DNA of 64,000 bases from Moritella sp. 5 (lineage in GTDB: Bacteria; Pseudomonadota; Gammaproteobacteria; Enterobacterales; Moritellaceae), in assembly GCF_018219455.1 (NCBI RefSeq), contig NZ_CP056122.1:4086065-4150064 (forward strand), in the 5' to 3' direction. Below are positions 30,452-42,397 of this stretch, in pieces; position 1 is the stretch's first letter, and every line of letters starts with the position of its first letter. The notes under the pieces were generated by a model. The model was not told where the DNA came from, did no database searches, and worked only from the letters and a program-made list of their open reading frames with translations. The position numbers were made by a program, and so were the translations under genes.

Positions 30452-30790
30452 TTAAAGCGACTTCATGCTGCCTTTTGGTAATACAGCGGCAATGTAATCA
30501 CGCTTAATAGTAACGTTAGTTGCTTCAGCAATACTGATCACAACATAATCATTACCATCAGAAATTTTTGTGATCTTACCTACGATGCCACCAACAGTAA
30601 GTACTTCTTCACCTTTTGACAACGATGACATTAGGTTCTTCTGCTCTTTTTGACGTTTCGCTTGTGGGCGGTAGATCATGAAGTAAAAGATCACACCGAA
30701 AATACCTAACATGATCAACATTTCGTAACCACCACCAGCTGGAGCAGAAACACCTTCAGCAGCAACTGCATTTGCAATGAAAAGACTCAT
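30452..30790 (-). CDS. yajC: preprotein translocase accessory subunit YajC
   Basis: YajC is a small inner-membrane partner of SecDF. The 112-residue product has a short N-terminal segment, one TM helix (EMLIMLGIFGVIFYFMIYRPQ) and a cytoplasmic domain beginning KRQKEQKNLMSSLSKGEEVLTVGGIVGKI, typical of the family. It follows tgt by 119 bases and starts the sec part of the cluster. Confidence 0.98.
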   Translation of the reverse strand: MSLFIANAVAAEGVSAPAGGGYEMLIMLGIFGVIFYFMIYRPQAKRQKEQKNLMSSLSKGEEVLTVGGIVGKITKISDGNDYVVISIAEATNVTIKRDYIAAVLPKGSMKSL

Positions 30791-30909
30791 TTTTATTTTC
30801 CTTTATAAATATTAGACATAGATATGATAAACCAATCACATTACATTACTACTAATGAGAAAGGTTTACCAAACTTTGATCGACAATCAGATTAGTGTTT
30901 GCTTAATAA

Positions 30910-32061
<1,152 letters not shown>

Positions 32062-32141
32062 TCAGAGAAACAGTCTGACATTACTTCTCTCAAAAATTCA
32101 AACAACGTACTTCAATAGCAATTGTTTATCGTTAACAAACT

Positions 32142-32173
32142 AGCCGTGAATAGATACACATCAACTCACGGCT
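32142..32173 (-). terminator. hairpin between queA and tgt
   Basis: AGCCGTGA/TCACGGCT with a 16-base loop lies just past the queA stop. Only TAGTTTGTT follows on the minus strand, so it would be a weak or partial terminator. Confidence 0.45.
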
Positions 32174-32181
32174 AATTGAAT

Positions 32182-33231
32182 TTATTTTGCCGTTTGTTTA
32201 GTGACAAACATGGCGTCGCCATAACTGAAGAAACGGTATTTTTCAGCAATAGCATGTTGATAAGCGGCCATCACATGGTCATAACCAGCAAATGCAGATA
32301 ACAACATAATCAACGTTGATTCAGGTAAGTGGAAATTAGTGACCATAGCATCAACAAGTTGGAACTCGTAACCAGGGTAAATAAAGATTTCAGTGTCATC
32401 AAAGAATGGCGCTAGCGGTAAGCCTTTTGCCATTGTTGCTTGCGCTGCACTTTCTAAAGAACGCACTGACGTTGTACCCACAGCTATCACACGACCGCCG
32501 TTCGCTTTTGTTTCTGCAATTTTAGCGACAACGTCTTCAGAAACTTCGGCATACTCAGAGTGCATATGATGATCTAAGATATTATCCACACGTACTGGCT
32601 GGAAAGTACCCGCGCCAACGTGCAGCGTCACAAACGCCGTGTTTACACCTTTCTTAGCAAGTTCTGCTAACAATGGTTCATCAAAGTGTAAGCCCGCTGT
32701 TGGCGCCGCAACAGCACCCGGTTTTTCATTATAGACCGTTTGATAGCGTTCTTTATCTGAATCTTCGTCAGGACGATCGATATAAGGCGGCAATGGCATA
32801 TGACCAATGTCTTCCAATATTTCTAATACATGACGTTCATCTAAAAATTTAAGTTCAAATAACGCATCGTGGCGCGCAACCATCTCGGCATTCACAGAGC
32901 CTTCTAAGATGAGTTGAGCACCTACTTTAGGTGACTTAGAAGAACGCACATGCGCAAGTACAGAGCTGTCACTAATAACGCGTTCAACAAGCACTTCAAT
33001 TTTACCACCTGAAGCTTTTTGACCGTACATACGCGCAGGAATAACACGCGTATTATTAAATACCATCAGATCGCCAGCTTCAACTAAATCGAGAATGTCA
33101 GCAAACTGCTTATCAGCCAGCTCGCCACTATTACCATTTAGTTGGAGTAGACGGCTTGAACGGCGATCCGCTTTCGGATAACGGGCAATTAACTCGTCAG
33201 GAAGACTAAAATTAAAATCTGAAACCTGCAT
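32182..33231 (-). CDS. queA: S-adenosylmethionine:tRNA ribosyltransferase-isomerase
   Basis: QueA transfers the ribosyl part of SAM to preQ1 in tRNA to make epoxyqueuosine. The 349-residue protein has the N-terminal [19 protein letters not shown], the central GKIEVLVER and [11 protein letters not shown] segments and the C-terminal [21 protein letters not shown], all diagnostic. It is the first gene of the queA-tgt-yajC-secDF cluster; a decayed region lies upstream. Confidence 0.99.
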   Translation of the reverse strand: MQVSDFNFSLPDELIARYPKADRRSSRLLQLNGNSGELADKQFADILDLVEAGDLMVFNNTRVIPARMYGQKASGGKIEVLVERVISDSSVLAHVRSSKSPKVGAQLILEGSVNAEMVARHDALFELKFLDERHVLEILEDIGHMPLPPYIDRPDEDSDKERYQTVYNEKPGAVAAPTAGLHFDEPLLAELAKKGVNTAFVTLHVGAGTFQPVRVDNILDHHMHSEYAEVSEDVVAKIAETKANGGRVIAVGTTSVRSLESAAQATMAKGLPLAPFFDDTEIFIYPGYEFQLVDAMVTNFHLPESTLIMLLSAFAGYDHVMAAYQHAIAEKYRFFSYGDAMFVTKQTAK

Positions 33232-33407
33232 GAAGGTACCTTAAAATCGAACTTACAATTGAAATAGTCCGCTAGTCTAGTTATCAACAGGAAGAATATC
33301 AAGAGAAGAAGAGATTTGTTCTAATTATGATGGTTTAAATAACCTCAGCCCTAGATACGAGCGACTGTTATCAGCTATATAGTTATCAATAAAAAGCGGA
33401 TTACAAC

Positions 33408-33698
33408 TTACCATCCCCTACCCGCTTGTTTGTCAACAAGGCCCGTACCGAGTATCAATTCATCTGCTTGCCATAACTGATCAAAGCTAACGTTTCTAAA
33501 AGCATTGACCGCCGATACTTGATAAACCCGTATCATCACAGGTAAGGGTTCATTATACTTATTACTATTAAGATCTGCCGAAGCAGCTAAATTCAACCGG
33601 ACATAAGTATTTGAACAGGCAGTAATGAATAACAGAACAACTGAAATAATAAATAGTTTTACACGTTCAAATTGTTCACAAAGAAAAGCTGTCAACAT
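33408..33698 (-). pseudogene. truncated TssJ, type VI secretion lipoprotein
   Basis: Ninety-six codons remain. A signal with lipobox FITAC (Cys about residue 28) is followed by SNTYVRLNLAASADLN and the TssJ core PLPVMIRVYQVSAVNAF and FDQLWQADELILG. Intact TssJ (SciN/VasD) proteins are about 150-180 residues with four more strands; here the frame ends soon after GTGLVDKQ in an unrelated GRGW tail. An insertion-sequence end abuts the start codon. No other type VI genes are in the window, so this is a relic. Confidence 0.75.
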
Positions 33699-33763
33699 AG
33701 GCCACCTGCGGTGGCAACTAACATTCTGTAAATTTAACTATTCACAATAGGCATAAACAGGTA
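33694..33763 (-). repeat. insertion-sequence end, copy A
   Basis: About 70 bases match 34948-35019 with roughly seven mismatches. The segment starts CATAGGCCACC and holds a hairpin (GCCACC-TGC-GGTGGC), then a conserved TCTGTAAATTTAACTATTCA and the last codons of a transposase-like frame (DTCLCLL, stop). It looks like the right end of an insertion sequence. Confidence 0.7.
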
Positions 33764-33931
33764 TCTTCCTGATTTCGTTTAGCAAAAGATAGCAATGCAC
33801 ACCATCGTTTGTTATCAACAACCGCCCCCCTGATTCACCTGCCGCAGATTATCGAAGTCTTGATAAGGTAATGCCTTACCACAGTGCGTTATGCTCAACG
33901 AGCCATCCGGGTAGTGTATATCATCACGTTC
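33740..33931 (-). mobile_element. remnant of a transposase gene (ISNCY-like C-terminus)
   Basis: On the minus strand, a frame reads YPDGSLSITHCGKALPYQDFD then NLRQVNQ and breaks at a run of six G (33825-33830). The adjacent frame continues VVDNKRWCALLSFAKRNQED and stops. Joined, this matches my memory of the C-terminus of ISNCY-family transposases (DGSL...Y.GKALPY..FD, ..VDNKRLGA.L). Only the last 60 or so residues survive, so the element is dead. Confidence 0.6.
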
Positions 33932-34019
33932 TTACGCGCCTTTTGACGCGAAGATATGCCATTTAGCTATGAGCTGATCTAGTATTGAGAGTATACATAA
34001 TACTTTTCTGGATTTATTT

Positions 34020-34775
34020 ATGACTAACTTATTCCTTTCTATTTTCATTACTATATTTTTAATTGCATGTAATGATGACAATAATAATACAGAGACTCTT
34101 GAAACAGACATTGAAGTTAACACTGTTATGTCTGGCGGGACAGAGTTTGATGTGAGCCAGAAAACTGGTTCCAACAGATTCCCAAAAAATGCTTTCCGTG
34201 GTGCAAAATTTACACTTATACCAAGTGGCGGTGGCGGCAGCGGTCACTATCATTACGAGATATTATATAACGAAGATCATGTCGTTGAAATTAACGAAAG
34301 CGGTACTATCACTTTTATAGATAAACCAACCGGAAACATTGTCGTTAAAGTCTCAGATGCATATAACCCGAATCAACATACCGTTAAAACTTTTGGTGTA
34401 AATGCAATGGCACTAGCGGCTTGGACTATATTCTACGAGAGCAAAATACCACCAGAAAATCATTTTGAGTTCTGCGATTCAAAAAGCATGCATGTTGCTA
34501 ATTATTATGAGTTAATTCCATTCGGCGAAGATAATGCAGAGCCTGATCGTTTATCTCTCTTTGGAGAGTATGGGCCACTAACTAATTATTCTTGGATGCA
34601 AAAACATTTCCATAATTCGAAAGATGATTATATTGTTTCGGGTCGTTTCCTCAACCCTAAACCAACTTCTGACGACGATAAGTTTAAATTTTTACCTGTG
34701 AATTTAACAACTGGGAAAGTAGTTCTAAACCAGCTTGAGCATAATACATACGTGGCCTGTAGTTCAAGGATATGA
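34020..34775 (+). CDS. putative lipoprotein with Ig-like domain
   Basis: The 251-residue product has a signal with lipobox FLIAC (Cys17) followed by an Asn/Asp/Thr-rich tether. Residues 40-125 resemble a bacterial Ig-like domain (FTLIPSGGGGSGHYHYEI, then GTITFIDKPTGNIVVKVSDAY). The C-terminal 120 residues, with two cysteines (FCDSKS and VACSS) and WMQKHFHN, recall adhesin C-terminal lectin-like modules only vaguely. The ribosome binding site is weak. It lies between two insertion-sequence ends, so transfer is likely. Function unknown; a surface adhesin or adhesin fragment is a guess. Confidence 0.6.
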   Translation: MTNLFLSIFITIFLIACNDDNNNTETLETDIEVNTVMSGGTEFDVSQKTGSNRFPKNAFRGAKFTLIPSGGGGSGHYHYEILYNEDHVVEINESGTITFIDKPTGNIVVKVSDAYNPNQHTVKTFGVNAMALAAWTIFYESKIPPENHFEFCDSKSMHVANYYELIPFGEDNAEPDRLSLFGEYGPLTNYSWMQKHFHNSKDDYIVSGRFLNPKPTSDDDKFKFLPVNLTTGKVVLNQLEHNTYVACSSRI

Positions 34776-34947
34776 AAGTGTCGTTTTTTTGGCAAGGAAC
34801 CTTCGGCACGACAACTTAATCATCGGAGAAAAATAGCAGACACTATAATTAATTGATAGGATTTTCTTTTTAATCCATTATACATTGCCTGCTTTTTATC
34901 GCTCACACAGCACAAAATACATCTTCACCCATCATCATGCATGGGCG

Positions 34948-35019
34948 AACATAGGCCACCTACGGCGGCAACTAATACTCTGTAAATTTAACTATTCATA
35001 ATAGGCATAAGCAGGTATC
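34948..35019 (-). repeat. insertion-sequence end, copy B
   Basis: Direct repeat of 33694-33763 in the same orientation. The final transposase codons (DTCLCLL, stop) and the AT-rich tail are kept; one arm of the terminal hairpin is changed (GCCACC-TAC-GGCGGC). Nothing of the transposase upstream of these codons remains. Confidence 0.7.
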
Positions 35020-35069
35020 CATACCTAACTCTTTTATAACAAAATACTTGAAAATATAAAACTGCAGGC

Positions 35070-35097
35070 AAAAAAAAGCAGCTCAAGAGCTGCTTTT
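35070..35097 (-). terminator. terminator of guaA
   Basis: AAAGCAGCTC-AA-GAGCTGCTTT is followed by eight T in total on the minus strand, about 40 bases past the guaA stop. Confidence 0.92.
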
Positions 35098-35135
35098 CAT
35101 ATTGATATCAGTATTTACTGCTTAATAAGTGAGGA

Positions 35136-36716
35136 TTATTCCCACTCAATTGTTGCAGGTGGCTTACCAGATACATCGTAAACCACACGAGAAATACCAT
35201 CAATTTCATTGATAATACGGTTTGAAACATGACCGATTAAATCATACGGAAGATGTGACCAACGCGCAGTCATAAAGTCGATTGTTTCAACACAACGTAG
35301 TGATACAACCCAATCGTATTTACGGCAATCGCCCATTACACCAACTGAGCGTACTGGTAAGAATACAACAAACGCTTGGCTTACTTTATGGTAAAGTTCT
35401 GCTTTGTGTAACTCTTCAATGAAGATAGCGTCAGCACGACGTAATAGGTCGCAATATTCTTTCTTCACTTCACCAAGAACACGTACACCTAGACCAGGTC
35501 CAGGGAATGGGTGACGGTAAAGCATGTCGTATGGTAGACCTAATTCAAGACCAATCTTACGTACTTCATCTTTAAATAATTCACGTAATGGTTCAACAAG
35601 ACCCATTGCCATATCGTCAGGTAAACCACCTACGTTATGGTGTGATTTAATCACGTGTGCTTTACCATTTTTAGTCGCAGCTGATTCGATAACGTCAGGG
35701 TAGATAGTACCTTGTGCTAACCATTTAGCATTGCTTAATTTCTTCGATTCTTCATCAAAGATTTCAACAAATACACGGCCGATAATTTTACGTTTAGTTT
35801 CAGGATCATTTTCGCCAGCCATTTGCTCAAGGAAACGATCTTCAGCTTTAACATGAACAATATTTAGACCGAAACGATCACCAAACATATCCATTACTTG
35901 CTGACCTTCGTTTAAACGAAGTAAACCGTTATCAACGAATACACAAGTCAGCTTATCGCCAATTGCGCGTTGTAATAACATAGCAACAACAGATGAATCA
36001 ACACCACCAGATAGACCTAGAATAACTTCATCATCACCGATTTGCGCTTTCATACGAGCAATTGCATCATCGATAATTGAAGTTGAAGTCCAAAGTCCGT
36101 CACAGCCACAGATGTCTTTTGCAAAGTGAGCAAGCATACGCTCACCTTGACGAGTATGTGTTACTTCTGGGTGAAATTGAACACCGTAAAAACGTTTTTC
36201 TTCGTTTGCCATCGCAGCAAACTGACAAGTCGCTGTGTTAGCAACTGTTACAAAGCCTTCTGGAATAGCAGAAACTTTATCACCGTGGCTCATCCATACG
36301 TCTAATAGTGCTTTACCAGAATCAGATACTGCATCTTCGATAGACTTGAACAGCGCAGAAGGAGATTGCATCTCGATTTGTGCATAACCAAATTCGCCTT
36401 CGCCAGTACCTTTAATGACTTTGCCACCAAGTTGCTCAGACATTGTTTGCATACCGTAACAGATACCCAGTACAGGTACGCCTGCGTTGAATACATATTC
36501 AGGTGCACGAGGTGAACCCGCTTCTGTTACGCTTTCTGGGCCACCAGCAAGGATAATACCGTTTGGATTGAATTCACGGATTGCCGCTTCATCTACATCC
36601 CATGTCCATAATTCACAGTAAACACCGATTTCACGGATACGACGAGCGATTAACTGCGTATATTGAGAACCAAAGTCCAGAATTAGGATTTTTTGCTCAT
36701 GAATATTTGTGGTCAT
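35136..36716 (-). CDS. guaA: GMP synthase (glutamine-hydrolysing)
   Basis: GuaA aminates XMP to GMP. The 526-residue protein has an N-terminal class I amidotransferase domain ([19 protein letters not shown]; nucleophile in GICYGMQTM; His-Glu in FHPEVTHT), the ATP pyrophosphatase P-loop [17 protein letters not shown] and the C-terminal dimerisation domain ending KPPATIEWE. It follows guaB by 108 bases, the normal guaBA order. Confidence 0.99.
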   Translation of the reverse strand: MTTNIHEQKILILDFGSQYTQLIARRIREIGVYCELWTWDVDEAAIREFNPNGIILAGGPESVTEAGSPRAPEYVFNAGVPVLGICYGMQTMSEQLGGKVIKGTGEGEFGYAQIEMQSPSALFKSIEDAVSDSGKALLDVWMSHGDKVSAIPEGFVTVANTATCQFAAMANEEKRFYGVQFHPEVTHTRQGERMLAHFAKDICGCDGLWTSTSIIDDAIARMKAQIGDDEVILGLSGGVDSSVVAMLLQRAIGDKLTCVFVDNGLLRLNEGQQVMDMFGDRFGLNIVHVKAEDRFLEQMAGENDPETKRKIIGRVFVEIFDEESKKLSNAKWLAQGTIYPDVIESAATKNGKAHVIKSHHNVGGLPDDMAMGLVEPLRELFKDEVRKIGLELGLPYDMLYRHPFPGPGLGVRVLGEVKKEYCDLLRRADAIFIEELHKAELYHKVSQAFVVFLPVRSVGVMGDCRKYDWVVSLRCVETIDFMTARWSHLPYDLIGHVSNRIINEIDGISRVVYDVSGKPPATIEWE

Positions 36717-36824
36717 TAAAGATATTCCTGTAAATATATTTAGTAGTAGTATTTGTAATAATAGTAAGAGGAGACACTTGTCTCCCCTTACATTATCAGT
36801 TTCTAACTATGCGTTCAGCTAAGC

Positions 36825-38294
36825 TTAGTTTGAACGGTAGTTTGGCGCTTCTTTAGTCATAATCACATCGTGAACATGGCTTTCTGTGATACCAGAACCA
36901 GTGATACGAACAAATTCAGCTTTCGTGTTCATGTCATGAATCGTTGCACAACCAGTTAGACCCATTGAAGAACGGATACCGCCCATTTGTTGATGGATGA
37001 TTTCTTTCAATTTGCCTTTATAAGGAACACGGCCTTCAATACCTTCTGGTACTAATTTGTCAGCAGCGTTTTCTGATTGGAAGTAACGGTCAGATGAACC
37101 CTTAGACATAGCGCCTAATGAACCCATACCACGGTAAGATTTGTATGCACGACCTTGGTAAAGTTCAACTTCACCAGGTGCTTCTTCAGTACCAGCGAAC
37201 ATAGAACCAACCATCACACATGATGCACCAGCAGCAAGTGCTTTCGCGATATCACCAGAGAAACGGATACCACCATCAGCGATAACTGGAATACCAGTAC
37301 CTTCTAATGCAGTTACAGCATCATTGATTGCGGTAATTTGTGGCACACCTACACCAGTAACGATACGGGTTGTACAGATTGAACCAGGGCCGATGCCGAC
37401 TTTCACACAGCTAACGCCAGCGTCAACTAATGCTAGTGCACCAGCGCCAGTTGCAACGTTACCACCGATGATTTCTAAATCAGGGTATGCAGCGCGTGTT
37501 TCTTTAATACGGTTTAAAACACCTTGAGAATGACCGTGAGATGAATCAATTAATAATACATCAACACCGGCTTCTACTAATGCGTCGATACGTTCTGCAG
37601 TAGAACCACCAGCACCAACAGCAGCACCTACACGTAAACGACCTAATTCGTCTTTACATGCATTTGGTTTTTTCTCTGCTTGTTTAAAATCTTTAACCGT
37701 GATCATACCCGTTAGTTTGAAGTCTGTATTTACTGCAAGTACTTTTTCAATACGGTGTTTGTGCATTAGGCCAAGCACTTCTTCACGAGAAGCTTTCTTT
37801 CCAACAGTCACTAAACGATCTTTCGGTGTCATAACTGATTCAACTAGGGTAGTTAAATCATCAACAAAACGTACATCACGACCAGTAATGATACCCACTA
37901 GGTCATTGGCTTCGGTTACTACAGGAAAGCCAGCAAAACCGTATTGCTTAGCTAGTTCAGCTACATCAGCAATTGTCATGTCAGGTTTTACAGTAACGGG
38001 CTCAGCAACAATACCACTTACATATTTCTTCACTAAACGTACTTCAGCTGCTTGACGTTCAATAGACATGTTTTTGTGAACGAAACCAATACCACCTTCT
38101 TCAGCTAACGCGATCGCTAAACGACCTTCAGTTACTGTGTCCATCGCAGCAGCAAGCATAGGGATATTTAGTTGGATGTTTTTTGTTAGTTGAGTTTTTA
38201 GGTCAGCATCGTTCGGTAAAACAGTTGAATGAGCAGGTACAAGTAGTACGTCATCAAAGGTAAGGGCTTCTTTGGCAATTCTTAGCATGGGCAA
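36825..38294 (-). CDS. guaB: IMP dehydrogenase
   Basis: GuaB oxidises IMP to XMP with NAD+, the committed step of guanine nucleotide synthesis. The 489 residues show [20 protein letters not shown], two CBS domains (about residues 95-205), the catalytic loop [20 protein letters not shown] with the active Cys, and the flap [11 protein letters not shown]. It begins the guaBA operon and diverges from xseA across about 210 bases. Confidence 0.99.
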   Translation of the reverse strand: MPMLRIAKEALTFDDVLLVPAHSTVLPNDADLKTQLTKNIQLNIPMLAAAMDTVTEGRLAIALAEEGGIGFVHKNMSIERQAAEVRLVKKYVSGIVAEPVTVKPDMTIADVAELAKQYGFAGFPVVTEANDLVGIITGRDVRFVDDLTTLVESVMTPKDRLVTVGKKASREEVLGLMHKHRIEKVLAVNTDFKLTGMITVKDFKQAEKKPNACKDELGRLRVGAAVGAGGSTAERIDALVEAGVDVLLIDSSHGHSQGVLNRIKETRAAYPDLEIIGGNVATGAGALALVDAGVSCVKVGIGPGSICTTRIVTGVGVPQITAINDAVTALEGTGIPVIADGGIRFSGDIAKALAAGASCVMVGSMFAGTEEAPGEVELYQGRAYKSYRGMGSLGAMSKGSSDRYFQSENAADKLVPEGIEGRVPYKGKLKEIIHQQMGGIRSSMGLTGCATIHDMNTKAEFVRITGSGITESHVHDVIMTKEAPNYRSN

Positions 38295-38504
38295 TATCTC
38301 ACCTTGTTAAAGGTATAAAATGGACGACATAATTGGTATAAATATTGCGGACGAAGTATATGGATGCTTGTGGGTAAAAGCAAACTATATTTCAACTTTT
38401 TTTAGTTATCATTGATCTTAATCCCCATTAAAAAGCAAATCTGCTACAATATACCGACGTAATTACACCTAATTTTAACTGCTTAACGCTTAGAGAGCCT
38501 TATT

Positions 38505-39827
38505 TTGAACAATACCAATATTTATACAGTGACTCACTTAAATGCCAGCGTTAGGCAATTGCTTGAATCAGAGATGGGGACACTGTGGTTAACTGGCGAA
38601 ATCTCCAACTTTGTCGCACCGGCATCTGGACATTGGTACTTATCGCTTAAAGATAGCCGCTCACAAGTTCGCTGTGCAATGTTCAAAGGCAACAACCGCC
38701 GAGTAACATTCCGTCCAGCCAACGGCCAGCAAGTATTAGCCAAAGTACGCGTCACCATGTACGAGCCGCGGGGTGAATATCAATTAGTGATTGAATCATT
38801 AAGCCCGGCCGGCGACGGTTTATTACAACAGCAATATGAGCAGTTAAAAGCATCGTTAGATGCACAAGGTTATTTTGCCCAAGCACATAAAAAAGCCCTG
38901 CCCCTACATGCCAAACGCATTGGCATTGTTACTTCGGCAACCGGTGCTGCGGTACATGATATTCTGACCGTACTTGAACGTCGTAGTCCTAACTTACCGG
39001 TAATTATTTACCCAACGCTAGTGCAAGGCGCACAAGCAGCACCCGCGATTGTTAATGCTATTAATATTGCCAATCAGCGTAATGAAGTTGATTTGTTGAT
39101 TGTCGGCCGCGGTGGCGGTTCATTAGAAGACTTATGGTGCTTCAATGAAGCCTCTGTTGCCCAAGCTATTTTTAACAGTCAATTACCCATTATCAGCGCC
39201 GTTGGCCACGAGATCGACGTCACTATCGCCGATTTCGTTGCCGATATGCGCGCACCAACCCCTTCTGCCGCAGCCGAACTTGTGAGCCAGGATCAAGCGC
39301 ACCTCCAGCATCAAGTGAGCAACCTGAGCCGACGTTTAAACAAAGCCATACAAACACAGTTAGCAAAAAAGCAACATCAACAGCGTTACTTACAACAAGC
39401 GTTGATGAACCAACACCCACAGCGTAAATTACAGCAGCAAAGTCAAAAACTCGATGAACTTAGTCTACGTTTAAACCAAGCAGTTAATCGCCATATTGGT
39501 AAGCAAAATTTACATTTAACCCAACTAACGGGTCGTTTACAGTCTCATTCTCCAGTGCATAAATTAACCGCGATGCAGCAACAGCAAGCTAATTTACAAA
39601 CTCGCTTACACAGTGCAATGCAACGCCGTTTACAACAAGAACAAAACCACTTACAAAACCTTGTACAACAACTCCAGACTGTTAGCCCATTAGCCACACT
39701 AACCCGTGGTTATTCAATTACGCAGAATGACAAACACCAAGTGATCACCTCTGTGGCCAAACTAAAATCTGGCGACAAGCTAGTCACCCGTTTTACCGAT
39801 GGCGAAATACGTTCAACCATCGATTAA
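38505..39827 (+). CDS. xseA: exodeoxyribonuclease VII large subunit
   Basis: XseA forms ExoVII with XseB and degrades single-stranded DNA. The 440-residue protein has an OB-fold N-terminus ([24 protein letters not shown]), the nuclease core ([58 protein letters not shown]) and a Gln-rich coiled coil. The frame starts at TTG 38505, five bases after GAGAG-CC; no upstream ATG exists and the first internal ATG would cut the OB-fold, so TTG is accepted. xseB is not adjacent. Confidence 0.97.
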   Translation: MNNTNIYTVTHLNASVRQLLESEMGTLWLTGEISNFVAPASGHWYLSLKDSRSQVRCAMFKGNNRRVTFRPANGQQVLAKVRVTMYEPRGEYQLVIESLSPAGDGLLQQQYEQLKASLDAQGYFAQAHKKALPLHAKRIGIVTSATGAAVHDILTVLERRSPNLPVIIYPTLVQGAQAAPAIVNAINIANQRNEVDLLIVGRGGGSLEDLWCFNEASVAQAIFNSQLPIISAVGHEIDVTIADFVADMRAPTPSAAAELVSQDQAHLQHQVSNLSRRLNKAIQTQLAKKQHQQRYLQQALMNQHPQRKLQQQSQKLDELSLRLNQAVNRHIGKQNLHLTQLTGRLQSHSPVHKLTAMQQQQANLQTRLHSAMQRRLQQEQNHLQNLVQQLQTVSPLATLTRGYSITQNDKHQVITSVAKLKSGDKLVTRFTDGEIRSTID

Positions 39828-39903
39828 CTTTAGATAAACAACTGATTTAAATGACACCTAGTCACAAATAAATTTTAGTTTAATAAAAATAATCAATAAA
39901 AGA

Positions 39904-39965
39904 CCTTGTGATATCAGCTACTCGGCCGATAGCCTAAATAGCTTTAATTTATGGACATCACAAGG
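39904..39965 (+). promoter_or_regulatory. structured leader hiding the ribosome binding site of the MCP gene
   Basis: CCTTGTGAT (39904-39912) pairs perfectly with ATCACAAGG (39957-39965), nine base pairs. The right arm contains AAGG, the only Shine-Dalgarno candidate, ten bases before the ATG at 39976. The 44-base loop can form a further stem (AGCTA with TAGCT). This would allow temperature or ligand control of translation. It does not match the c-di-GMP (GEMM) consensus I know. Confidence 0.55.
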
Positions 39966-39975
39966 CAGCTAAATC

Positions 39976-41958
39976 ATGAATTCTATTAAAAATATTTACT
40001 CTTCCTACTTCATTGCGTTTATGTTCGCAATCATGGTATTAACAACGATCGGCATTAAAACCTTCGTCTCACCACAGCTACTTGAATCTTCAGAAGACAT
40101 CATTCATAAGTCATTACAAACAGTATCTGAAAATGTATTTAGTAAACTCAATAAAGTAGAAGCTCAACAAAAAAATATCACGCAAGTTGTCCCAGAGTTA
40201 TCGAGTGAACAAATTGATAAATTACTGCCAGCATTAGTCGATCAATATGGTGATAGTAACGTATTTGGTGGTGGTATTTGGCCATTACCTGATCAGCGCC
40301 AAGAAGGCACGCGTAAATTCAGTTCTTTTGTACATCGTGATAGTAACAACCAATTGATCAGCAATGATTACTGGAATACCGCTGCGGCGCCAAATTATTT
40401 TGAACAGTCTTGGCACAGAGCCGGACAAAATGCCCCAAGAGGCACCTGTGCTTGGGCACCTGCATATAAAGATTCGGCAAGTACCGAAGCACGTACCAAC
40501 TGTAGTATGGGTATCTATAAAGACGGTCGTCTGTATGGTGCGGCAACAATTGACGTAACACTCGGTTTCTTTAATCAACTTGCTAAAAACTTAGAGCAAG
40601 AGTTCGGTGGCTACATTCTGGTTGTCGAACAAGATGGTAAGATCCTGAATAATACAGCAGCAACCTCGGGAGATTTATTATTAAAAACCACCTCATCTCT
40701 GGCATCACGCTCTGCATTTATTAATGCCGTAAATGGCAACTTAAACAATCAAAATAACAAACAATATATTAGTTATGACGCAGAGAATGGCGAAGAGTAC
40801 GCGCTGTATTTTGAACCATTAGAAGGCACACCATGGTCAATTGCGTTAGCAGTGCCAGTAGCATCTTTACATGAAAATGAATCGGTTATTTTATCGATTA
40901 TTGCGGCAATCCAATTGCCGCTAATGCTGGCTATCATTTGTTTTTGTTATATTACCTTTAAACGCCTGTCACAGCGCTTGATTGTATTACGTGAAAGCAT
41001 TGACCTACTTTCACAAGGTAATGCAGATCTAACAACACGTGTGCAAATCAAAGAAAATGATGAAGTCGGTGATATTGGTAATTCAGTAAATAACTTTATT
41101 GATTACTTACACACGTTAATGCTATCTGTTAATGATTCTTCAGTCAAAATATCGGGATCATTGGCGCAAGTTGAAGAACAAACTCAAATCACCAATAACA
41201 TCGTCATTAGTCACGCAAAAGAAACAGAGCAAGCAGTGACAGCGATGGAGGAGATGAGTACCACCGCGACGATTGTAGCGACCAATGCAGCAGACGCAGC
41301 AGCAGCCACCCAGCAAATGCACGATGCAGTATCACAATCAAAAATAACGGTTATTCGCGCATCAAGTAACGTACAAACCTTACTGGATGATGTTGAAGAT
41401 ACCGTGGTCAATATCGAAAGCATGGCACAGCATACTCAACAAATTAGTGCTGTACTCACCGTGATTGGCGACATTGCAGAACAAACTAACTTACTTGCAC
41501 TTAATGCGGCAATTGAAGCAGCCCGAGCGGGTGAGCAAGGCCGTGGTTTTGCCGTGGTAGCCGATGAAGTCAGAGCATTAGCAGCACGCACACAAAACAG
41601 CACATCAGAAATTAATGCCATGTTAACGAAGCTTAATTCTGGGGTAAATGCGGTAGTCAATGCGATGGATAAAACCAAAGAGCGCTGTATTACCACTGCA
41701 ACGGATACCCAAGAAGTAAATCAAGATTTAGATAGTATGGAAGTGGCTATTTCAACCATTAGTGAGCTCACCATTCAAATAGCGTCTGCGGCAGAAGAAC
41801 AAAGTACGGTAAGTACTGAAGTAACGCGAAATATGAGTGAAATACAACTTATCGTGCACGAACTATCAAATAATGCAGAACATACGACAGCGACAACTCA
41901 AGAACTCGGTACCATGAATACTGAATTAAAAGAGGTGGTTGGTAAATTTAATTTATAA
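39976..41958 (+). CDS. methyl-accepting chemotaxis protein, double-Cache type
   Basis: The 660-residue receptor has a TM near residues 10-32, a periplasmic sensor of about 270 residues of dCache type ([48 protein letters not shown]), a second TM near 300-322, HAMP ([22 protein letters not shown]) and a signalling domain with the hairpin tip [34 protein letters not shown] split here by the usual conserved core. It has no pentapeptide tail for CheR. The ligand is unknown. It follows xseA by 148 bases and has its own terminator. Confidence 0.95.
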   Translation: MNSIKNIYSSYFIAFMFAIMVLTTIGIKTFVSPQLLESSEDIIHKSLQTVSENVFSKLNKVEAQQKNITQVVPELSSEQIDKLLPALVDQYGDSNVFGGGIWPLPDQRQEGTRKFSSFVHRDSNNQLISNDYWNTAAAPNYFEQSWHRAGQNAPRGTCAWAPAYKDSASTEARTNCSMGIYKDGRLYGAATIDVTLGFFNQLAKNLEQEFGGYILVVEQDGKILNNTAATSGDLLLKTTSSLASRSAFINAVNGNLNNQNNKQYISYDAENGEEYALYFEPLEGTPWSIALAVPVASLHENESVILSIIAAIQLPLMLAIICFCYITFKRLSQRLIVLRESIDLLSQGNADLTTRVQIKENDEVGDIGNSVNNFIDYLHTLMLSVNDSSVKISGSLAQVEEQTQITNNIVISHAKETEQAVTAMEEMSTTATIVATNAADAAAATQQMHDAVSQSKITVIRASSNVQTLLDDVEDTVVNIESMAQHTQQISAVLTVIGDIAEQTNLLALNAAIEAARAGEQGRGFAVVADEVRALAARTQNSTSEINAMLTKLNSGVNAVVNAMDKTKERCITTATDTQEVNQDLDSMEVAISTISELTIQIASAAEEQSTVSTEVTRNMSEIQLIVHELSNNAEHTTATTQELGTMNTELKEVVGKFNL

Positions 41959-41980
41959 CGACAGCACTCACTGAATATCA

Positions 41981-42014
41981 GCCTTGTTTGTTTATTGCAG
42001 ACAAGGCTTTTTAT
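41981..42014 (+). terminator. terminator of the MCP gene
   Basis: GCCTTGT(TTG)/(CAG)ACAAGGC followed by TTTTTATCTTT on the plus strand, about 25 bases past the stop. Confidence 0.88.
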
Positions 42015-42016
42015 CT

Positions 42017-42268
42017 TTAATCATAATCAAAAGTCACACTCTGAAAATGAGGGTTATCGACTGTCACATCGAGCGTTAAGATCGTATCGAGTACAATCAA
42101 ACGAATAACATCATCAACCGTCATCTTAATACACTCATCTCGATTTTCATTACGTTGCGTATCGAGCCCAATACCGTATATTTCAGCACCCGATTTAAGC
42201 GTTAACTTAACCGGGTATTTGTGCATGCACACTATTTCAATATAGTCATACTGATCGCATTTCATCAT
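42017..42268 (-). CDS. rof: Rho-binding antiterminator (Rof/YaeO family)
   Basis: The 83-residue product resembles E. coli Rof, which binds Rho and blocks its RNA loading. Shared features are the N-terminal CDQYDYIEIVCMHKYPVKLTL (Rof: CDDYDNLELACQHH...LTLEL), a middle strand with KMTVDDVIRLIVLDTI and the C-terminal VDNPHFQSVTF. Length agrees. It runs convergent to the MCP gene and is followed upstream by a conserved hypothetical gene in the same direction. Confidence 0.85.
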   Translation of the reverse strand: MMKCDQYDYIEIVCMHKYPVKLTLKSGAEIYGIGLDTQRNENRDECIKMTVDDVIRLIVLDTILTLDVTVDNPHFQSVTFDYD

Positions 42269-42397
42269 AGTTTATATCTCCACGTTACACCGAAACAAGA
42301 GCTAACTTTTATCATAGTAGTTAAACATATACTAATTTTAGCTCTTTACAAACTAACGCTAACGTATGAATGCACCTTGTCATCAAATGAGAGGACA

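Larger units (their letters stand above)
33232..34019. other. decayed island, left part
   Basis: This stretch between queA and a lipoprotein gene contains a truncated tssJ and remnants of an insertion sequence, each listed. The first 175 bases next to queA show no intact feature beyond the expected queA promoter region. Confidence 0.6.
34776..35135. other. decayed island, right part
   Basis: 360 bases between the lipoprotein gene and guaA. It holds the second insertion-sequence end and the guaA terminator; no ORF is credible in the remaining AT-rich stretch. Confidence 0.6.

Noticed and set aside
33690-35020. Integron attC sites or a gene cassette around the lipoprotein gene
   Set aside because: The repeats are direct, end in transposase codons, and lack attC core sites (GTTRRRY) in the needed arrangement. 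An insertion-sequence end explains them better.
39900-39975. c-di-GMP (GEMM-I) riboswitch before the MCP gene
   Set aside because: The conserved GEMM cores (AGGGCAAACC and GCAAAGCC...GGCCTAAACC) are not present. Only an RBS-sequestering hairpin can be claimed.
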